A DNA stretch of 64,000 bases, from contig JACKAT010000023.1 of assembly GCA_020634935.1 (NCBI GenBank), positions 1 through 64,000 on the forward strand, read 5' to 3'. Source of the DNA: Anaerolineales bacterium (GTDB lineage: Bacteria > Chloroflexota > Anaerolineae > 4572-78 > J111). The notes beneath the pieces are model-generated. The model was given only the letters and a program-made list of their open reading frames with translations. It had not been told where the DNA came from and ran no database searches. This document shows, piece after piece, positions 7,353 to 16,316 of this stretch. A program made the position numbers and the translations under genes. The stretch's first letter is position 1; every line of letters begins with the position of its first letter.

Positions 7353-9380
7353 ATGGATGCAGACTCAAGTTCGTCCATGATGAACAACGTAGGGGCTGAT
7401 GGTCAGCAATCCCATTTGCCTCAGGTATCGCGAACGGCCGGCCGCCGGGCCGAGCTGTTGAAGGCGGCTACGGAGGTCAGCCGCATTATTTCTTCCATTT
7501 TAGAACCGAATATTCTGCTGGCGCGCACGGTTGATATCATCTGCGACCGCTACGGCTTTTATTATGCCGGAATTTTCCTGACGGAGACGTTGGAGGACGG
7601 CAAACGGTGGGCGGTGCTGAAGGCGGGCCGGGGCAAGGCCGGGCAACTGATGATGGAGCACCACCATAAGCTGGAGGTGGGCGGCCGGTCGATGGTGGGG
7701 GCGTGTACGGCGTTAAATGAAGCGCGGATTGCCCTGGATGTGGGCAAAGAGGCGGTCTGGTTCAACAACCCCTTCCTGCCCGACACCCGCTCGGAGATGG
7801 CCCTGCCGCTGGCGATTGCCGGCACGGTGATGGGGGCGCTGACGGTGCAGAGCGTCGAGGAAGCCGCTTTTTCCGACGAGGATGTGTCGTCGCTGCAAGC
7901 GATGGCCGACCAACTGGCCGTGGCCATCAATAACGCCCGCCTGCACCAGCAGAACATCGAGCTGTTCGCCAAAGCCTCGCGCCGGGCGACGCTGCTGCAA
8001 GCGGGGTCGGAAGTGAGCCGCAATATCACCTCGCTTTTGGATCTGGATGTGCTGCTGGCCAGCACGGTGCATATTATCTGCGAGGAGTACGGTTTTTATT
8101 ACGCCGGTATCTTTTTGGCCGATGATACGCCCGATGAGAACGGCCGGACGTGGGCCGTGCTCAAAGCCGGTCGCGGCGAGGCCGGCCGGCGCATGGTTGA
8201 GCAGGGCCATAGGCTGGAAATCGGCGGCAATTCGATGGTGGGGGCGGCCATTCGCGATGGCGAGGCGCGGATCTCGCTGGATGTCGATGCCGAAAAGGTG
8301 TGGTATCCTAATCCGCTGCTGCCGCAGACGCGCTCGGAAATGGCGCTGCCGTTGTTCATCAAAAGCCAGGTTATCGGCGCGTTGACCGTCCAGAGCGAGG
8401 CCGAGGCGGCCTTTTCGGAGGAGGATATTTCGTCGCTGCAAATGATGGCCGATCAACTGGCCGTGGCCATCAACAACGCCTGGCTGCTGCATGATTTGGA
8501 AGTGGCCAACCAAGAGATCGTCCGCACCAAGACGTTCGAGACGATTGCTACGGCCACCGGCGAAACGATCCACTGGGTGGGCAATAAAGCCGCGCCGATT
8601 CCGGCCTGTGTCAGCCGGACGCGCGAGGATCTGGGCCGATTTCTGACCATCGCCAGCGATCTCATCTCGCGCAGCGATGTTTCCATTCGAGACGATCCGC
8701 TGGGCCATTTGATCATCGAGTCGGCGTCGCGGCTGGCGCAAAAGTATCCGGAACTGCCCAAGGAGGTGGAACGCCTCAAGAAAAAGCCGCTCAAGAAGCT
8801 GCGCCAGATGCTCGACATCGAATCGGTGGAAGAAGATCTGGAGATTATCGCCCAGAGCGCAAATACCATTCTGCAAATCAAGGAAGACCTCATCGGCCCG
8901 GCTCGGCGGCAAAAATGGCAAGCCTGTGACATTGTGGCGGTCATTAAGGACAATATCAAGGGCTTCGCGCTGCCGGCGGGTACGGTATCGTACAGCATCG
9001 ACGGGATTATCCCCCCGGTTAAGATCGATCCGAACCAATTTGGCCGGGTGGTGATTAATCTGGTCAAAAATGCGATGGAAGCGATGGACGAGCAGCCATT
9101 GCCCCATATTTTTGTGGCTGTACGTCCGGCCGACGCCAATTTTGTGATGGTCGATATCGCCGATAACGGCTGCGGCATCCCCGAGGCGGAGCTGACCAAA
9201 ATTTGGCTCACCTTTCACACCGGCAAAGCCAAAAAAGGGGGTACAGGGTTGGGGCTGCCGGCCTGCTTGCAAACGATGGAGGCGATGGGGGGCCGCATCA
9301 GCGTGGTCAGCCAGGTGGGCCTGGGTTCGACGTTTACGCTGCACGTGCCGATCTTCCGGCCCGGCGACAACGCCCTTTAG
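7353..9380 (+). CDS. Sensor histidine kinase with two GAF domains
   Basis: Cytoplasmic (no TM segment or signal seen) two-component sensor kinase of 675 residues. Order: GAF 1 at about 45-200, GAF 2 at about 225-380, a dimerisation/phosphoacceptor region with TIHWVGNKAAPI (His likely the phosphorylated residue) and an HATPase domain with N-box NLVKNAMEAM, G1 DNGCGIP and G2 GTGLGLP. The two GAF domains are near-duplicates (YGFYYAGIF, LKAGRG, TRSEMALPL and GALTVQS in both), implying internal duplication. GAF domains bind small ligands or chromophores; no Cys typical of a bilin lyase site is evident. AAGGAG lies 12 nt before the ATG, slightly long spacing. It is followed by a one-GAF paralogue and a lone receiver, suggesting one phosphorelay. 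Confidence 0.92.
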   Translation: MDADSSSSMMNNVGADGQQSHLPQVSRTAGRRAELLKAATEVSRIISSILEPNILLARTVDIICDRYGFYYAGIFLTETLEDGKRWAVLKAGRGKAGQLMMEHHHKLEVGGRSMVGACTALNEARIALDVGKEAVWFNNPFLPDTRSEMALPLAIAGTVMGALTVQSVEEAAFSDEDVSSLQAMADQLAVAINNARLHQQNIELFAKASRRATLLQAGSEVSRNITSLLDLDVLLASTVHIICEEYGFYYAGIFLADDTPDENGRTWAVLKAGRGEAGRRMVEQGHRLEIGGNSMVGAAIRDGEARISLDVDAEKVWYPNPLLPQTRSEMALPLFIKSQVIGALTVQSEAEAAFSEEDISSLQMMADQLAVAINNAWLLHDLEVANQEIVRTKTFETIATATGETIHWVGNKAAPIPACVSRTREDLGRFLTIASDLISRSDVSIRDDPLGHLIIESASRLAQKYPELPKEVERLKKKPLKKLRQMLDIESVEEDLEIIAQSANTILQIKEDLIGPARRQKWQACDIVAVIKDNIKGFALPAGTVSYSIDGIIPPVKIDPNQFGRVVINLVKNAMEAMDEQPLPHIFVAVRPADANFVMVDIADNGCGIPEAELTKIWLTFHTGKAKKGGTGLGLPACLQTMEAMGGRISVVSQVGLGSTFTLHVPIFRPGDNAL

Positions 9381-9385
9381 GGGTA

Positions 9386-9413
9386 ATTGATCATTGATCA
9401 TTGATCATTGGTA
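9386..9413. repeat. Four heptamers ATTGATC
   Basis: Three perfect ATTGATC units and one ATTGGTA directly after the stop codon of the first histidine kinase. The rest of the 244-nt gap to the next kinase shows no gene. Confidence 0.75.
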
Positions 9414-9624
9414 ATTCAAGGGGAATCCCCTCGTAAGTGAAGAGGTTTTCTGGCCAGTTGTTCTGCGCTAACTCTTTTTGCCCAAGTTTACAAAACGCCT
9501 CGCCTGTAATATCATAATCTATGACCGGGCTAACACCCGGCCGGCCTCCCGATACGTGATCGGATCGACCATCATTCTGCTGATGGCAGTCTAAATCCCT
9601 TACTAACTCAATAAGGACGGAATT

Positions 9625-11418
9625 ATGAACCAAGCTGAAATTGAAGCCAACGTAACTCTGGAACAAGCCCTCCGACGCGCCAATTTACTGGCGGCGGCTG
9701 CCGAAGTCAGCCAGAATATCACTCAGATTCTGGACATCAGTGACCTGCTGCCCCGAACGGTTGATATCATCTGCAACGCCTACAATTTCTACTATGCCGG
9801 GGTTTTTTTGATTGATGAGGCGCGCGAATTTGCCGTGCTCAGGGCCGGCCGCGGCCGGCCAGGCCAGATTATGATCGAAAACCATCACAAGCTGGCGGTA
9901 GGCGGCAACTCGATGATTGGGGCCTGTACGGCCCGCAATGAAGCCCGGATTTCGCTGGATGTTGATACGGAGAAGGTGTGGTATCCCAACCCGGTGCTGC
10001 CGGAGACGCGCTCGGAGATGGCCCTGCCGCTGGCGATTGGCAACCGGGTTATCGGGGCGGTGACGGTGCAAAGTACCGAGGCCGCGGCCTTTTCTGACGA
10101 AGATATTTCGTCGTTACAGGCGATGGCCAACCAACTGGCGATTGCCATCGACAATGCCCGCCAGCGCCAGGAGTTGGAGGCCGCGCACGCCGAGCTGCTG
10201 CGAGCCAAGACCCATGAGGCTATCGCCACGGCCACCGGCGACGCCATTCACTGGATCGGCAATAAGGCCGACCCGATCCGCAGCGCGGTTGACCGGACCC
10301 GAACCGATTGGCAGGTGCTAACCGTGTTGATGGCCAACCTATTAAATGAAGGGCCGGCCGGCAGCCGCAGCTTTGCCCAACTCGTTCAAAAAGAAGCGGC
10401 GGCCATTCAACAAACCCAGCCGGAGATTGGCCCCATAACTGACAAACTCAGCCAGCTCCCCCTGGAAAGTTTAGAAAAGCGGCTCAGCCTCAGCTCCACG
10501 CTCGACGACCTGCAAATCATCGAGGATGCGGCGGCGATGATTCTCAAAATCAAAGAAGACCTGATCGGCCCGGCCCGCGAGCAAGCGCCGCGCCCAACGA
10601 TGATTGATGACGTGGTGAAGGATACCATCACCGCTATGGACTTACCCGCCGGTCTGGTCACTATTTCGCGGGCCGATAACCTGCCCCTGGTGCTGGCCGA
10701 CCCGGTACAGCTCAATCGCGTGTTCACCAACCTGCTCAAGAACGCGATTGAGGCGACCGAGCAGCAGCCCCAACCCCGGATTGACCTGATTATCCGGCCC
10801 GTGGAGGGCGGCGACTTTGTGGCGGTCGATGTGGCCGATAACGGCAGCGGCATTGCCCCAGAAGACCTGGATAAAATCTGGATTACCTTCCATACGACCA
10901 AAGGCATTCGCGGCCACTCCGGCTTTGGCCTGCCGGCCTGCCGGCTTATTCTGGAGCAAACCGGCGGGCGCATCTCGGCGGCCAGCCGGCTGGGCCAGGG
11001 ATCGACCTTTACGGTGCAGGCGCCGGTTTATAAAGGCCGGGAGACGGCCGCGGCCAAAAACGAGCCGGGCCGGGGCAAAATTCTGCTGATCGACGACAAC
11101 GACTACTGGCGGCATTTTGCGACCGGGACATTGAAAGCCGCCGGCTACAAAGTCGAGTCGCCGGCGACGGGGTTTGATGTGAGCAGCGCCAACCGCTTCG
11201 ATTTGGTTTTGATCGATGATATTCTGGCCGGCGCGAACTCGCTGGCGGTGCTAAACGCGCTGAAAACAACCGGCGCTGTGGGCAAGACGCTGATGGTCTC
11301 TTCCAACCCGCGGGTTGAGCGAACCAAAGAACGGATGCTGGTCGGGATCAAAAATCTCGTGGCCAAGCCCTACACCCAAAACGGATTGCTCAGCGAAGTC
11401 GCTCGGGCCATCCGCTAA
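9625..11418 (+). CDS. Hybrid sensor kinase: GAF - histidine kinase - receiver-like domain
   Basis: 597 residues, no membrane segment. One GAF domain (about 30-190) very similar to both GAF domains of the preceding kinase (FYYAGVF, LRAGRG, TRSEMALPL), the same phosphoacceptor box AIHWIGNKADPI, an HATPase domain with NLLKNAIEAT, DNGSGIA and a divergent G2 box HSGFGLP, then a C-terminal receiver domain starting ILLIDDNDYWRH with the acidic pair, a probable phospho-Asp in VLIDDI and the conserved Lys in VAKPYT. Start has AAGGACGG at normal spacing. Together with the kinase upstream and the receiver downstream it forms a three-gene signalling island, probably created by duplication. Confidence 0.9.
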   Translation: MNQAEIEANVTLEQALRRANLLAAAAEVSQNITQILDISDLLPRTVDIICNAYNFYYAGVFLIDEAREFAVLRAGRGRPGQIMIENHHKLAVGGNSMIGACTARNEARISLDVDTEKVWYPNPVLPETRSEMALPLAIGNRVIGAVTVQSTEAAAFSDEDISSLQAMANQLAIAIDNARQRQELEAAHAELLRAKTHEAIATATGDAIHWIGNKADPIRSAVDRTRTDWQVLTVLMANLLNEGPAGSRSFAQLVQKEAAAIQQTQPEIGPITDKLSQLPLESLEKRLSLSSTLDDLQIIEDAAAMILKIKEDLIGPAREQAPRPTMIDDVVKDTITAMDLPAGLVTISRADNLPLVLADPVQLNRVFTNLLKNAIEATEQQPQPRIDLIIRPVEGGDFVAVDVADNGSGIAPEDLDKIWITFHTTKGIRGHSGFGLPACRLILEQTGGRISAASRLGQGSTFTVQAPVYKGRETAAAKNEPGRGKILLIDDNDYWRHFATGTLKAAGYKVESPATGFDVSSANRFDLVLIDDILAGANSLAVLNALKTTGAVGKTLMVSSNPRVERTKERMLVGIKNLVAKPYTQNGLLSEVARAIR

Positions 11419-11429
11419 CCCCACCTTAG

Positions 11430-11567
11430 TCTTCGAATGGAGCCGATTGTGCAGGTGACTGGCACTTTTGTTCAAATGAAGAATTCTGAAAGGCCTACAA
11501 GGCTGCAATTACCGCGATTAAGTGCCAGTCACCTGCACTGCAAATACCCTTATTCTTCGAATGGAGC
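11430..11567. mobile_element. 84-bp palindromic MITE-like element, copy 1, with flanking 14-bp direct repeats
   Basis: Perfect inverted ends CAGGTGACTGGCACTT (11452-11467) and AAGTGCCAGTCACCTG (11520-11535); the match extends to 19 bp in this copy. The 84-bp element is bracketed by a perfect direct repeat TCTTCGAATGGAGC at 11430-11443 and 11554-11567. The right direct repeat sits just upstream of the response regulator start. A second element of the same length is at 22235-22318. It is non-coding. Confidence 0.8.
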
Positions 11568-11577
11568 TGGTTGAGCT

Positions 11578-11985
11578 ATGGACTCAGAACCCAGGATTTT
11601 GTTAGTTGATGATGAAGAAAATATTCTGCGCAGCGTGGCCAAGACGCTGTTTAGAGCAGGCTATGATGTTGAAACTGCCACGGGCAACGTGGCCGCCTAT
11701 GATCTCTTTCACGAAGCCAAACAGGAGGGAGCGCCGTTCCAACTGGTGATTATCGATTTGAACATGCCGAATTTTGCCGGGCATGAGTCAAAGTATGCCG
11801 GGCTGGAACTGCTGGAGCGCCTCAAGGCCGAGTCGCCGGGGCTGCCGGTTATTGCTAATTCGGCCTGGGATGAGGTCGAGACGGCCAAGCAGTGCATCGA
11901 CAAAGGCGCGGCCGACTATTTTGTCAAAGGCCGCAATGATGAGATGCTGGATAAAATCCAGAAGGTATTGGGATTGGCCGGTTGA
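11578..11985 (+). CDS. Single-domain response regulator (CheY-like receiver)
   Basis: 135 residues, only a receiver domain. Visible: acidic triplet region ILLVDDEEN, phosphorylatable Asp in LVIIDLNMPN, the Thr/Ser position in PVIANSAWDE and the conserved Lys in DYFVKGRN. It has no output domain, so it must act through protein contact or as a phosphorelay intermediate. It directly follows the two GAF kinases and most likely takes phosphate from one or both. The insertion HESKYAGLEL between the Asp and helix 4 is a little longer than in CheY. The ribosome site is weak (GAG 6 nt upstream). Confidence 0.9.
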   Translation: MDSEPRILLVDDEENILRSVAKTLFRAGYDVETATGNVAAYDLFHEAKQEGAPFQLVIIDLNMPNFAGHESKYAGLELLERLKAESPGLPVIANSAWDEVETAKQCIDKGAADYFVKGRNDEMLDKIQKVLGLAG

Positions 11986-12049
11986 AGCGGCGATCAGCCG
12001 GTTGGGAGACCGACCCCGCCCCGGCGGTTTCGATAAACCGGGCCGGGCG

Positions 12050-12367
12050 CTAATCGACGGCCTGGGCGGCTTCGTACGCCTCGGCGGTAAGAAATTCGCC
12101 GCCGCTGATTTGTTGGTCAACCAGCCGGCGCTGATCATCGAAAATGAGCGTCACCTCGACCCGCTCGAAGCAGCGGCTGGTGTTGCCGACCAGCACTTTG
12201 CGGGTGAAGTAGCCGCCCTCGTCGCGCTGGCTGAGATCGTTACGCAGATCGACGCGGGTTTTGATCAATTCTTTACAGCGACGCGAGCGAACGTACAGCC
12301 AGTAGGCGCTGTCGGCCTGGGCAGCGTCGGTCGCAAACATCGATTTTAACGCCTCTAATAACCCCAT
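12050..12367 (-). CDS. Small conserved-looking hypothetical protein
   Basis: 105 residues, acidic to neutral, with no signal or TM segment; starts MGLLEALKSMFATD and contains two Cys (RRCKELI, SRCFERVEV) and a strand-rich middle GGYFTRKVLVGN. I do not recognise a named family. GAGGT lies about 7 nt before the ATG and codon use resembles the neighbours, so it is probably real. It converges on the response regulator with a 64-nt gap. The upstream gap to the DUF6498 gene holds one copy of the GGAGC/GCTCC double-hairpin element. Confidence 0.7.
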   Translation of the reverse strand: MGLLEALKSMFATDAAQADSAYWLYVRSRRCKELIKTRVDLRNDLSQRDEGGYFTRKVLVGNTSRCFERVEVTLIFDDQRRLVDQQISGGEFLTAEAYEAAQAVD

Positions 12368-12463
12368 TGTTTTACCTCGACATTGAAATAAACAGCGAAT
12401 GCCGCCGATTGTACCCTAAACAGCCGGGTTTGTCACGTTGGTTTCCTCTGAAAATACCGGCTT

Positions 12464-12521
12464 GGAGCGTCAAAGTTTACTTTGACCTAACCGTGAATGA
12501 CAGAGCAAGCTTTGTCGCTCC
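12464..12521. repeat. GGAGC/GCTCC double-hairpin element, single copy
   Basis: GGAGC, then the palindromic arm GTCAAAGTTTACTTTGAC (12469-12486), a 12-nt spacer, the second arm GACAGAGCAAGCTTTGTC (12499-12516), then GCTCC. It can fold as an outer stem with two hairpins. It lies in the 215-nt gap between the small hypothetical gene and the DUF6498 gene. Confidence 0.85.
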
Positions 12522-12582
12522 GGTAAATTTTCATTGTCGGTGTCGTCTCAGTTGAGACTGCCGGACTCTTCAGTTCACGCCG

Positions 12583-13287
12583 TTAACCGAGGGTCGAGCC
12601 GGCGCGCCGCCGATAGTTCCACATGGCCTGGATCGGCTGGCCGACATCGACCATGGTTTTGAGGCCGATGAAGGGCAGCAGGAAGCCATAGGGATGAAAA
12701 GAGGCAGCGCACAGGCCGGCAAAAACGGCCACATACAGCAGCGCCGCGCGCCCCATGCTTTGTTCGCCCAACTTTTCGGCCTGGGCCAGGGATAAGGGCC
12801 GCAGCCAAACCAGGTCGGCCAGAAAGCCCACCAGTTGAAAAATGAGGATGCCCAACAGGCCCGACCGGAACGCCGCCCAATCGAGCTGCACCTGCATTAT
12901 CAGAAACAGAAAGACCAAGATAAAAACGCTCAGCACGGCAGAAAAAGAGACAACGACCAACAAATAGCTTTGTAACAGTCCGGCCCGCTCATATCGTACG
13001 CCGTCGGCGGTCGGCCAGGCGTAGCGAATGACTTTCGCGCCGGATTTTTTATTATGAGTGGTCCAACTGTCTGGGAGCGAAGCGCCGATGACGTCCTCTT
13101 GAGCCGGCGACAGCAGGCGGATGCGTAAAGCGACGAACGGGATGCCCAGCACGGTTTCGAGCAGGTAAAGAACCAGGGTGGTCTCCCAGCTCCAGCCCAA
13201 GCCGAAGAAACCAATCGCCGGAACAGCGTTGACGCCCAAAGCAGACAAGATAGCGGTGATCGACCTTAAAAGTGGCCTTTTGACCAT
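12583..13287 (-). CDS. DUF6498-like integral membrane protein
   Basis: 234 residues with five to six hydrophobic stretches (for example LLVVVSFSAVLSVFILVFLF and LLYVAVFAGLCAASF). The layout and the N-terminal GWSWETTLVLYLLETVLGIPF motif resemble DUF6498 proteins, a family of unknown function; this is recalled, not searched. It begins 12 nt after the PEP carboxylase stop on the same strand, so the two are probably co-transcribed, although no functional link is known. There is no clear Shine-Dalgarno, consistent with translational coupling. Confidence 0.75.
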   Translation of the reverse strand: MVKRPLLRSITAILSALGVNAVPAIGFFGLGWSWETTLVLYLLETVLGIPFVALRIRLLSPAQEDVIGASLPDSWTTHNKKSGAKVIRYAWPTADGVRYERAGLLQSYLLVVVSFSAVLSVFILVFLFLIMQVQLDWAAFRSGLLGILIFQLVGFLADLVWLRPLSLAQAEKLGEQSMGRAALLYVAVFAGLCAASFHPYGFLLPFIGLKTMVDVGQPIQAMWNYRRRAGSTLG

Positions 13288-13299
13288 AGTTGCCGGATG

Positions 13300-16086
13300 T
13301 TAGCCTGTATTCTTTAGCCCGGAGGCGATGCCGTTGGTGGCCAGCAAAATCGCCTTGAGAATCGGTCTGGCCTCGGGACCGTTGGGATCGGGTAAGTCGC
13401 GCAGTTGGCGCAGCAAACTGACCTGGATGAAGTTCAGCGGGTCAACATACGGGTTGCGCAGGCGGATAGAGCGTTGCAGGAAGGTTCCCTCCAATATTTC
13501 GTTCTGCCGGGTGACCTGGATGATGGTTTGGCAGGTGCGGTTGTATTCGGCCAGGATGTCGTTAAAAATCATCTCACGAACGCGCTCGTTGGTGACTAAA
13601 CCGGCGTAGAGGCGGGCGATGTCCATATCGGTTTTGCCCAGCGAGACCTGGGCGTTATCGATGGCTTCTTTAAAGAAGCGCCAGCCCCGGTACATCTCTT
13701 GCAGGAGGGTCAGGCCGGCCTCGTCGGCGGTAAAGGTGGCCAGGGCGGTCCCCAGGCCGTACCAGCCCGGCAACACGTGCCGTGACTGCATCCAGCTAAA
13801 GACCCAGGGGATGGCCCGCAGATCGGTGATGGCGCTGCTGTTGGTGCGGCGGGCCGGCCGCGAGCCAATTTGTAGCTGGCTAATCTCGCGGGTGGGCGTG
13901 GCTTGCTGCCAGTATTCCAGCAGTTCGGGCGTCTCGTAGATGAGCTGGCGGTAGGCGCGATAGCCGGCCTCGGCCAGTTGGTCCATCGCCGCGCGCCATT
14001 CTTGCGGCGGCGTCGCCTGGGTGGGCGATGCGGGGACGCTGCTCATCAGCACAGCGTGAACCATCTGCTCCAGGTGGCGGCGGGCGATGGCCGGGTTGCC
14101 GTAGCGCTCGTCGATGACTTCGCCTTGTTCGGTGATGCGGATTTTACCGGCTACGGAGCCGGGCGGCTGGGCCATCACCGCGCGGTTAGGCGCGCCGCCG
14201 CCCCGCGCAATCGTGCCGCCCCGTCCGTGAAACAACGTCAGGGCGATACCGTGGCTGCGGCAGCCGTCGGCCAGGGCTTCTTGGGCTTTGTACAGTTCCC
14301 ACTTGGCGGCGATGTAGCCGGCGTCTTTATTGCTGTCGGAGTAGCCAATCATAATCATTTGGCGCTGGCCCAACCGCTTGAGATGCTCGGCGTAGTGGGG
14401 GTGGGTAAATAACTGGGTCATGATGTCGGGACCGTTGCTCAAATCGGCGCGGGTCTCGAACAGCGGCACCAGGTCCAGGCCATCGGCGCCGTCAGGGCGC
14501 AGGCACAGGCCCACCCAGCGGGCCAGCAGCAGTACGGCCAGGATATCGTCGGGACCGCGTGTCATACTGACGATGTAGGGGCCAAGGTACTCGGGGCCGT
14601 AGAGATCGACTACGCGCCGGAGCAGTTTGAACAACTGGACTGTTTCGGCCGCCTGGGCCGACAGCGGCGGCAGCAGGGAGAGATCGGGCGGCCAGTAGGC
14701 GAGCAGGCGGGTCAGCAGTTCGGTTCGCTGCGGCGATGAGAGTTGAGCGTAGTTGTCGGCGTAGCCTAAATGGCGCAAAATCTCGTCCAATACGTCGATG
14801 TGGTATTGGCTGTACTGGCGGATATCGAGGCAGGCCGAATGCAGCCCAAACGATTGCAACTGGTGGTAAAAACTCTTGAGGTTGGCGTCGGCGATGCCGC
14901 TGAGACCGCTCTGGCGCAGGGTGCGATCCATCAAGGCGACTGCATCGAGGAACTCATCGCGGTGGGGCAGCGGGTCGCCGGCTGCCAGCGAGGGGTTGAG
15001 CAAGCTGGCTTCCATATCCGCTTTATTCATCGCGGCGAACTTCTCGGAGAGGGCGGCCAGCAGCCAGCGGTAGGGTTCGCCGGGATAGCGTTCTTGCAGG
15101 TAGTTGACGTGGTCGGACGGGTCATCTTTGAGGTTAGAATCCATCGCAATTTGCAGTTCCGGGTCGAGGTCAACGTAACGGGTGGAGACGCTCATCGACC
15201 GGTCGAGAATACGGGCCGAGGCGCGGTGGCGCTCGGTGGCCAGGCGGTGGTGCAGGTGCAGGGCTTCGGCGGTGACCCGGCTGGTGACAAAGGGGTTGCC
15301 GTCGCGGTCGCCGCCAATCCAGGAGCCGAAGGTGAGAAATCGCGGCGGCGGCGTCAGGTTGGGATAGTATTGGGCCAGCGCGATTTCCATATCGCGATAG
15401 ACCTGGGGCAAAACGGCCCAGATGGTGGCGCTGAGATAATACAAGCCGGTGCGGACCTCATCGACCACCGTGGGTTTGAACGTCCGGCTGCGCTCAGTGA
15501 CCCACAGCGTCGTGACCTCGGCGCGAATGTTGGCCATCAACTCTTCGAAGGTGGCGGGCAGCATATCGCGGACCTCGCGGTCGTATAAGGCCTGGCCAAT
15601 CCGGCGCAGTTTGGAGAGGATGGTCCGGCGGCGAGCCTCGGTGGGGTGGGCGGTGAAAACGAGTTCGATGTGGAGATCGGCCAGCAGTTGGGCCAGCGCG
15701 GCCTCATCGACGCCCAGCTGGTGCAGTTGGCGGATGGCGTCGGCAATCGACTCGGTGAGGGGGAGGGGATGGGCCTCGCGCTCGCGGTCGCGGAGAATGC
15801 GCACGCGGTGGTGTTCTTCGACCAGGTTGATTAATTCAAAGTAGGTGGTGAAGGAGCGGGCCACCATCTCCTTTTCGGATAACGTGAGCGAGTCGACCAG
15901 GGCGACCAGCTCGGTTTCGGCGTCGCTATGGCCGTTGGCGCGGCGGGCCTTGGCCAGGGTTCGGACGCGCTCTTCCAAGGCGAACTTTTCCGCCCCGGTC
16001 TGCTGCTCGATGATTTCTCCCAGGATATTGCCCAAAAAATGGACGTCGGCGCTGATTAAATGTTGATAATCTGCTGTTGTAGGCAT
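13300..16086 (-). CDS. ppc: Phosphoenolpyruvate carboxylase
   Basis: Anaplerotic enzyme converting PEP and bicarbonate to oxaloacetate in the cytoplasm. Diagnostic motifs are all present: TAHPTEARRRT with the catalytic His at residue 147, GSWIGGDRDGNP, MIGYSDSNKDAGY, FHGRGGTIARGGG and the C-terminal IASGLKNTG ending in the canonical NTG. 928 residues from ATG 16086, as expected for a bacterial PEPC. That start has GGGGAAGAG at normal spacing; the longer frame to 16137 lacks one. The next gene downstream (DUF6498) starts 12 nt after the stop. Confidence 0.98.
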   Translation of the reverse strand: MPTTADYQHLISADVHFLGNILGEIIEQQTGAEKFALEERVRTLAKARRANGHSDAETELVALVDSLTLSEKEMVARSFTTYFELINLVEEHHRVRILRDREREAHPLPLTESIADAIRQLHQLGVDEAALAQLLADLHIELVFTAHPTEARRRTILSKLRRIGQALYDREVRDMLPATFEELMANIRAEVTTLWVTERSRTFKPTVVDEVRTGLYYLSATIWAVLPQVYRDMEIALAQYYPNLTPPPRFLTFGSWIGGDRDGNPFVTSRVTAEALHLHHRLATERHRASARILDRSMSVSTRYVDLDPELQIAMDSNLKDDPSDHVNYLQERYPGEPYRWLLAALSEKFAAMNKADMEASLLNPSLAAGDPLPHRDEFLDAVALMDRTLRQSGLSGIADANLKSFYHQLQSFGLHSACLDIRQYSQYHIDVLDEILRHLGYADNYAQLSSPQRTELLTRLLAYWPPDLSLLPPLSAQAAETVQLFKLLRRVVDLYGPEYLGPYIVSMTRGPDDILAVLLLARWVGLCLRPDGADGLDLVPLFETRADLSNGPDIMTQLFTHPHYAEHLKRLGQRQMIMIGYSDSNKDAGYIAAKWELYKAQEALADGCRSHGIALTLFHGRGGTIARGGGAPNRAVMAQPPGSVAGKIRITEQGEVIDERYGNPAIARRHLEQMVHAVLMSSVPASPTQATPPQEWRAAMDQLAEAGYRAYRQLIYETPELLEYWQQATPTREISQLQIGSRPARRTNSSAITDLRAIPWVFSWMQSRHVLPGWYGLGTALATFTADEAGLTLLQEMYRGWRFFKEAIDNAQVSLGKTDMDIARLYAGLVTNERVREMIFNDILAEYNRTCQTIIQVTRQNEILEGTFLQRSIRLRNPYVDPLNFIQVSLLRQLRDLPDPNGPEARPILKAILLATNGIASGLKNTG

Positions 16087-16250
16087 CGTTTCTCTTCCCC
16101 TATTGAATTTGCTAAATTGTTTGGCGATCGCGGCCATCGATTATCCACAGCGCCCTTGCTTGGGTATATATCTTGCTATTTTAGCAGCAAGGCGTTATCT
16201 CGGCGAATATTTTAAGGATGGCTTTCAGTGCTTTTTATTTTTCGTAACTG

Positions 16251-16259
16251 TGTTATAAT
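16251..16259 (+). promoter_or_regulatory. Extended -10 promoter candidate for nth
   Basis: TGTTATAAT (TGn plus perfect TATAAT at 16254-16259), 58 nt upstream of the nth start, with no good -35. It is the only strong -10 in the gap between the divergent ppc and nth genes. Confidence 0.5.
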
Positions 16260-16280
16260 CGGAACCCGGCAGAGAAACCA

Positions 16281-16293
16281 AGTGACAGTCACT
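16281..16293. promoter_or_regulatory. 13-bp perfect palindrome near the nth transcription start
   Basis: AGTGACAGTCACT (AGTGAC-A-GTCACT) about 22 nt downstream of the -10 candidate, where an operator would block transcription. It also resembles the ends of the 84-bp MITE (AAGTGCCAGTCAC), so it may be a repeat remnant. Confidence 0.4.
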
Positions 16294-16316
16294 CACTTTT
16301 GATACGGAGCAAATCG

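Noticed and set aside
7713..9401. 562-codon minus-strand frame opposite the first histidine kinase
   Set aside because: Arg/His/Gln-rich shadow frame; the plus strand has complete GAF and HATPase motifs.
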